The notes under the pieces: model-generated
What the model was told of the DNA's origin: nothing
What the model saw: only the letters and a program-made list of their open reading frames with translations
The model's database searches: none
Position numbers and translations under genes: made by a program
Part shown: in pieces, positions 51,344 through 51,410 of the stretch
Layout: every line of letters begins with the position of its first letter
How positions within the stretch are numbered: position 1 is the stretch's first letter
Assembly: GCA_017601395.1 (NCBI GenBank)
Contig: JAFNIQ010000007.1
Location: forward strand, 1-51,410
Length of the DNA stretch: 51,410 nt
Reading direction: 5' to 3'
DNA from: Candidatus Brockarchaeota archaeon
Lineage (GTDB): Archaea > Thermoproteota > EX4484-205 > JAAOZP01

Positions 51344-51410
51344 CCCTGTAAGTTGAATTAGAAACGAAAAACTGAGGGATGAGGACACATGTTGAAACAG
51401 TGTCCGAGAG

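Noticed and set aside
1-51410. CRISPR array or transposon with inverted repeats
   Set aside because: No regularly spaced repeat family was seen, and no transposase-like frame or matching terminal repeats were found by eye in either strand.

Overview
The window is from an archaeon, probably a thermophilic member of the TACK group. The evidence is a class I lysyl-tRNA synthetase, the archaeal thiolase/DUF35/HMG-CoA synthase cluster, a UbiA prenyltransferase of the ether-lipid type, ADP-forming acyl-CoA synthetase, a tungsten aldehyde oxidoreductase, LysW-carrier amino-acid biosynthesis, many genes with a TATA-like box 22-30 nt before the start codon (leaderless style), frequent TTG/GTG starts, and a tRNA gene with a non-canonical intron in the anticodon stem. 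The exact lineage cannot be read from the window alone.

Layout. 1-6.8 kb: end of a cation P-type ATPase, a small MscS channel abutting a wrecked amino-acid permease, a double-HTH Lrp-like regulator, a two-gene ABC exporter and a small Cys-rich protein. 6.9-14.6 kb: an energy block with an aldehyde:ferredoxin oxidoreductase and its polyferredoxin (two perfect palindromes upstream), a BioD/DRTGG protein, a fused ADP-forming acyl-CoA synthetase, and a divergent CoA-transferase/GNAT fusion. Together these suit fermentation of aldehydes and acyl-CoAs to acids with ATP and reduced ferredoxin. 15-19.9 kb: class II photolyase, UbiA, nucleoside hydrolase, a GH172-type protein and a small membrane protein. 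20.1-23.05 kb: a 2.8 kb AT-rich integrated element at a tRNA-Arg(CCG) gene. 23.1-28.5 kb: lysS, the HMG-CoA synthase operon and an endonuclease IV-like protein. 28.6-32.8 kb: a DJ-1 protein and an AT-rich sugar-acid type operon (FGGY kinase, DapA-like aldolase, 2-hydroxyacid dehydrogenase). 33-35 kb: a small unknown protein and a membrane-anchored surface protein. 35.1-44.1 kb: argG-lysW-lysX, then a decayed second copy of the 20-23 kb element's genes, then lysY-lysZ-lysJ-lysK. 44.1-51.4 kb: acylphosphatase, LMW phosphatase/arsenate-reductase-like protein, enolase-superfamily epimerase, M28 peptidase, URO-D-like protein and a CPH-type copper ATPase with a C-terminal YHS domain.

The most interesting structure is the three-gene cassette present twice: a TGT-superfamily base-exchange enzyme with an extra Cys-rich N-terminus, a two-motif LAGLIDADG protein, and an unrecognised third protein. 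One copy (20.18-22.88 kb) is intact, and lies between the 3' end of a complete tRNA-Arg and a displaced duplicate of that tRNA's 3' half, the mark of site-specific integration. The other copy (37.49-39.60 kb) has the same gene order but is riddled with frameshifts, and sits inside the LysW operon. A base-modifying enzyme paired with a sequence-specific nuclease in a mobile unit suggests a minimal modification/restriction or selfish homing system. I know of no described system with this composition.
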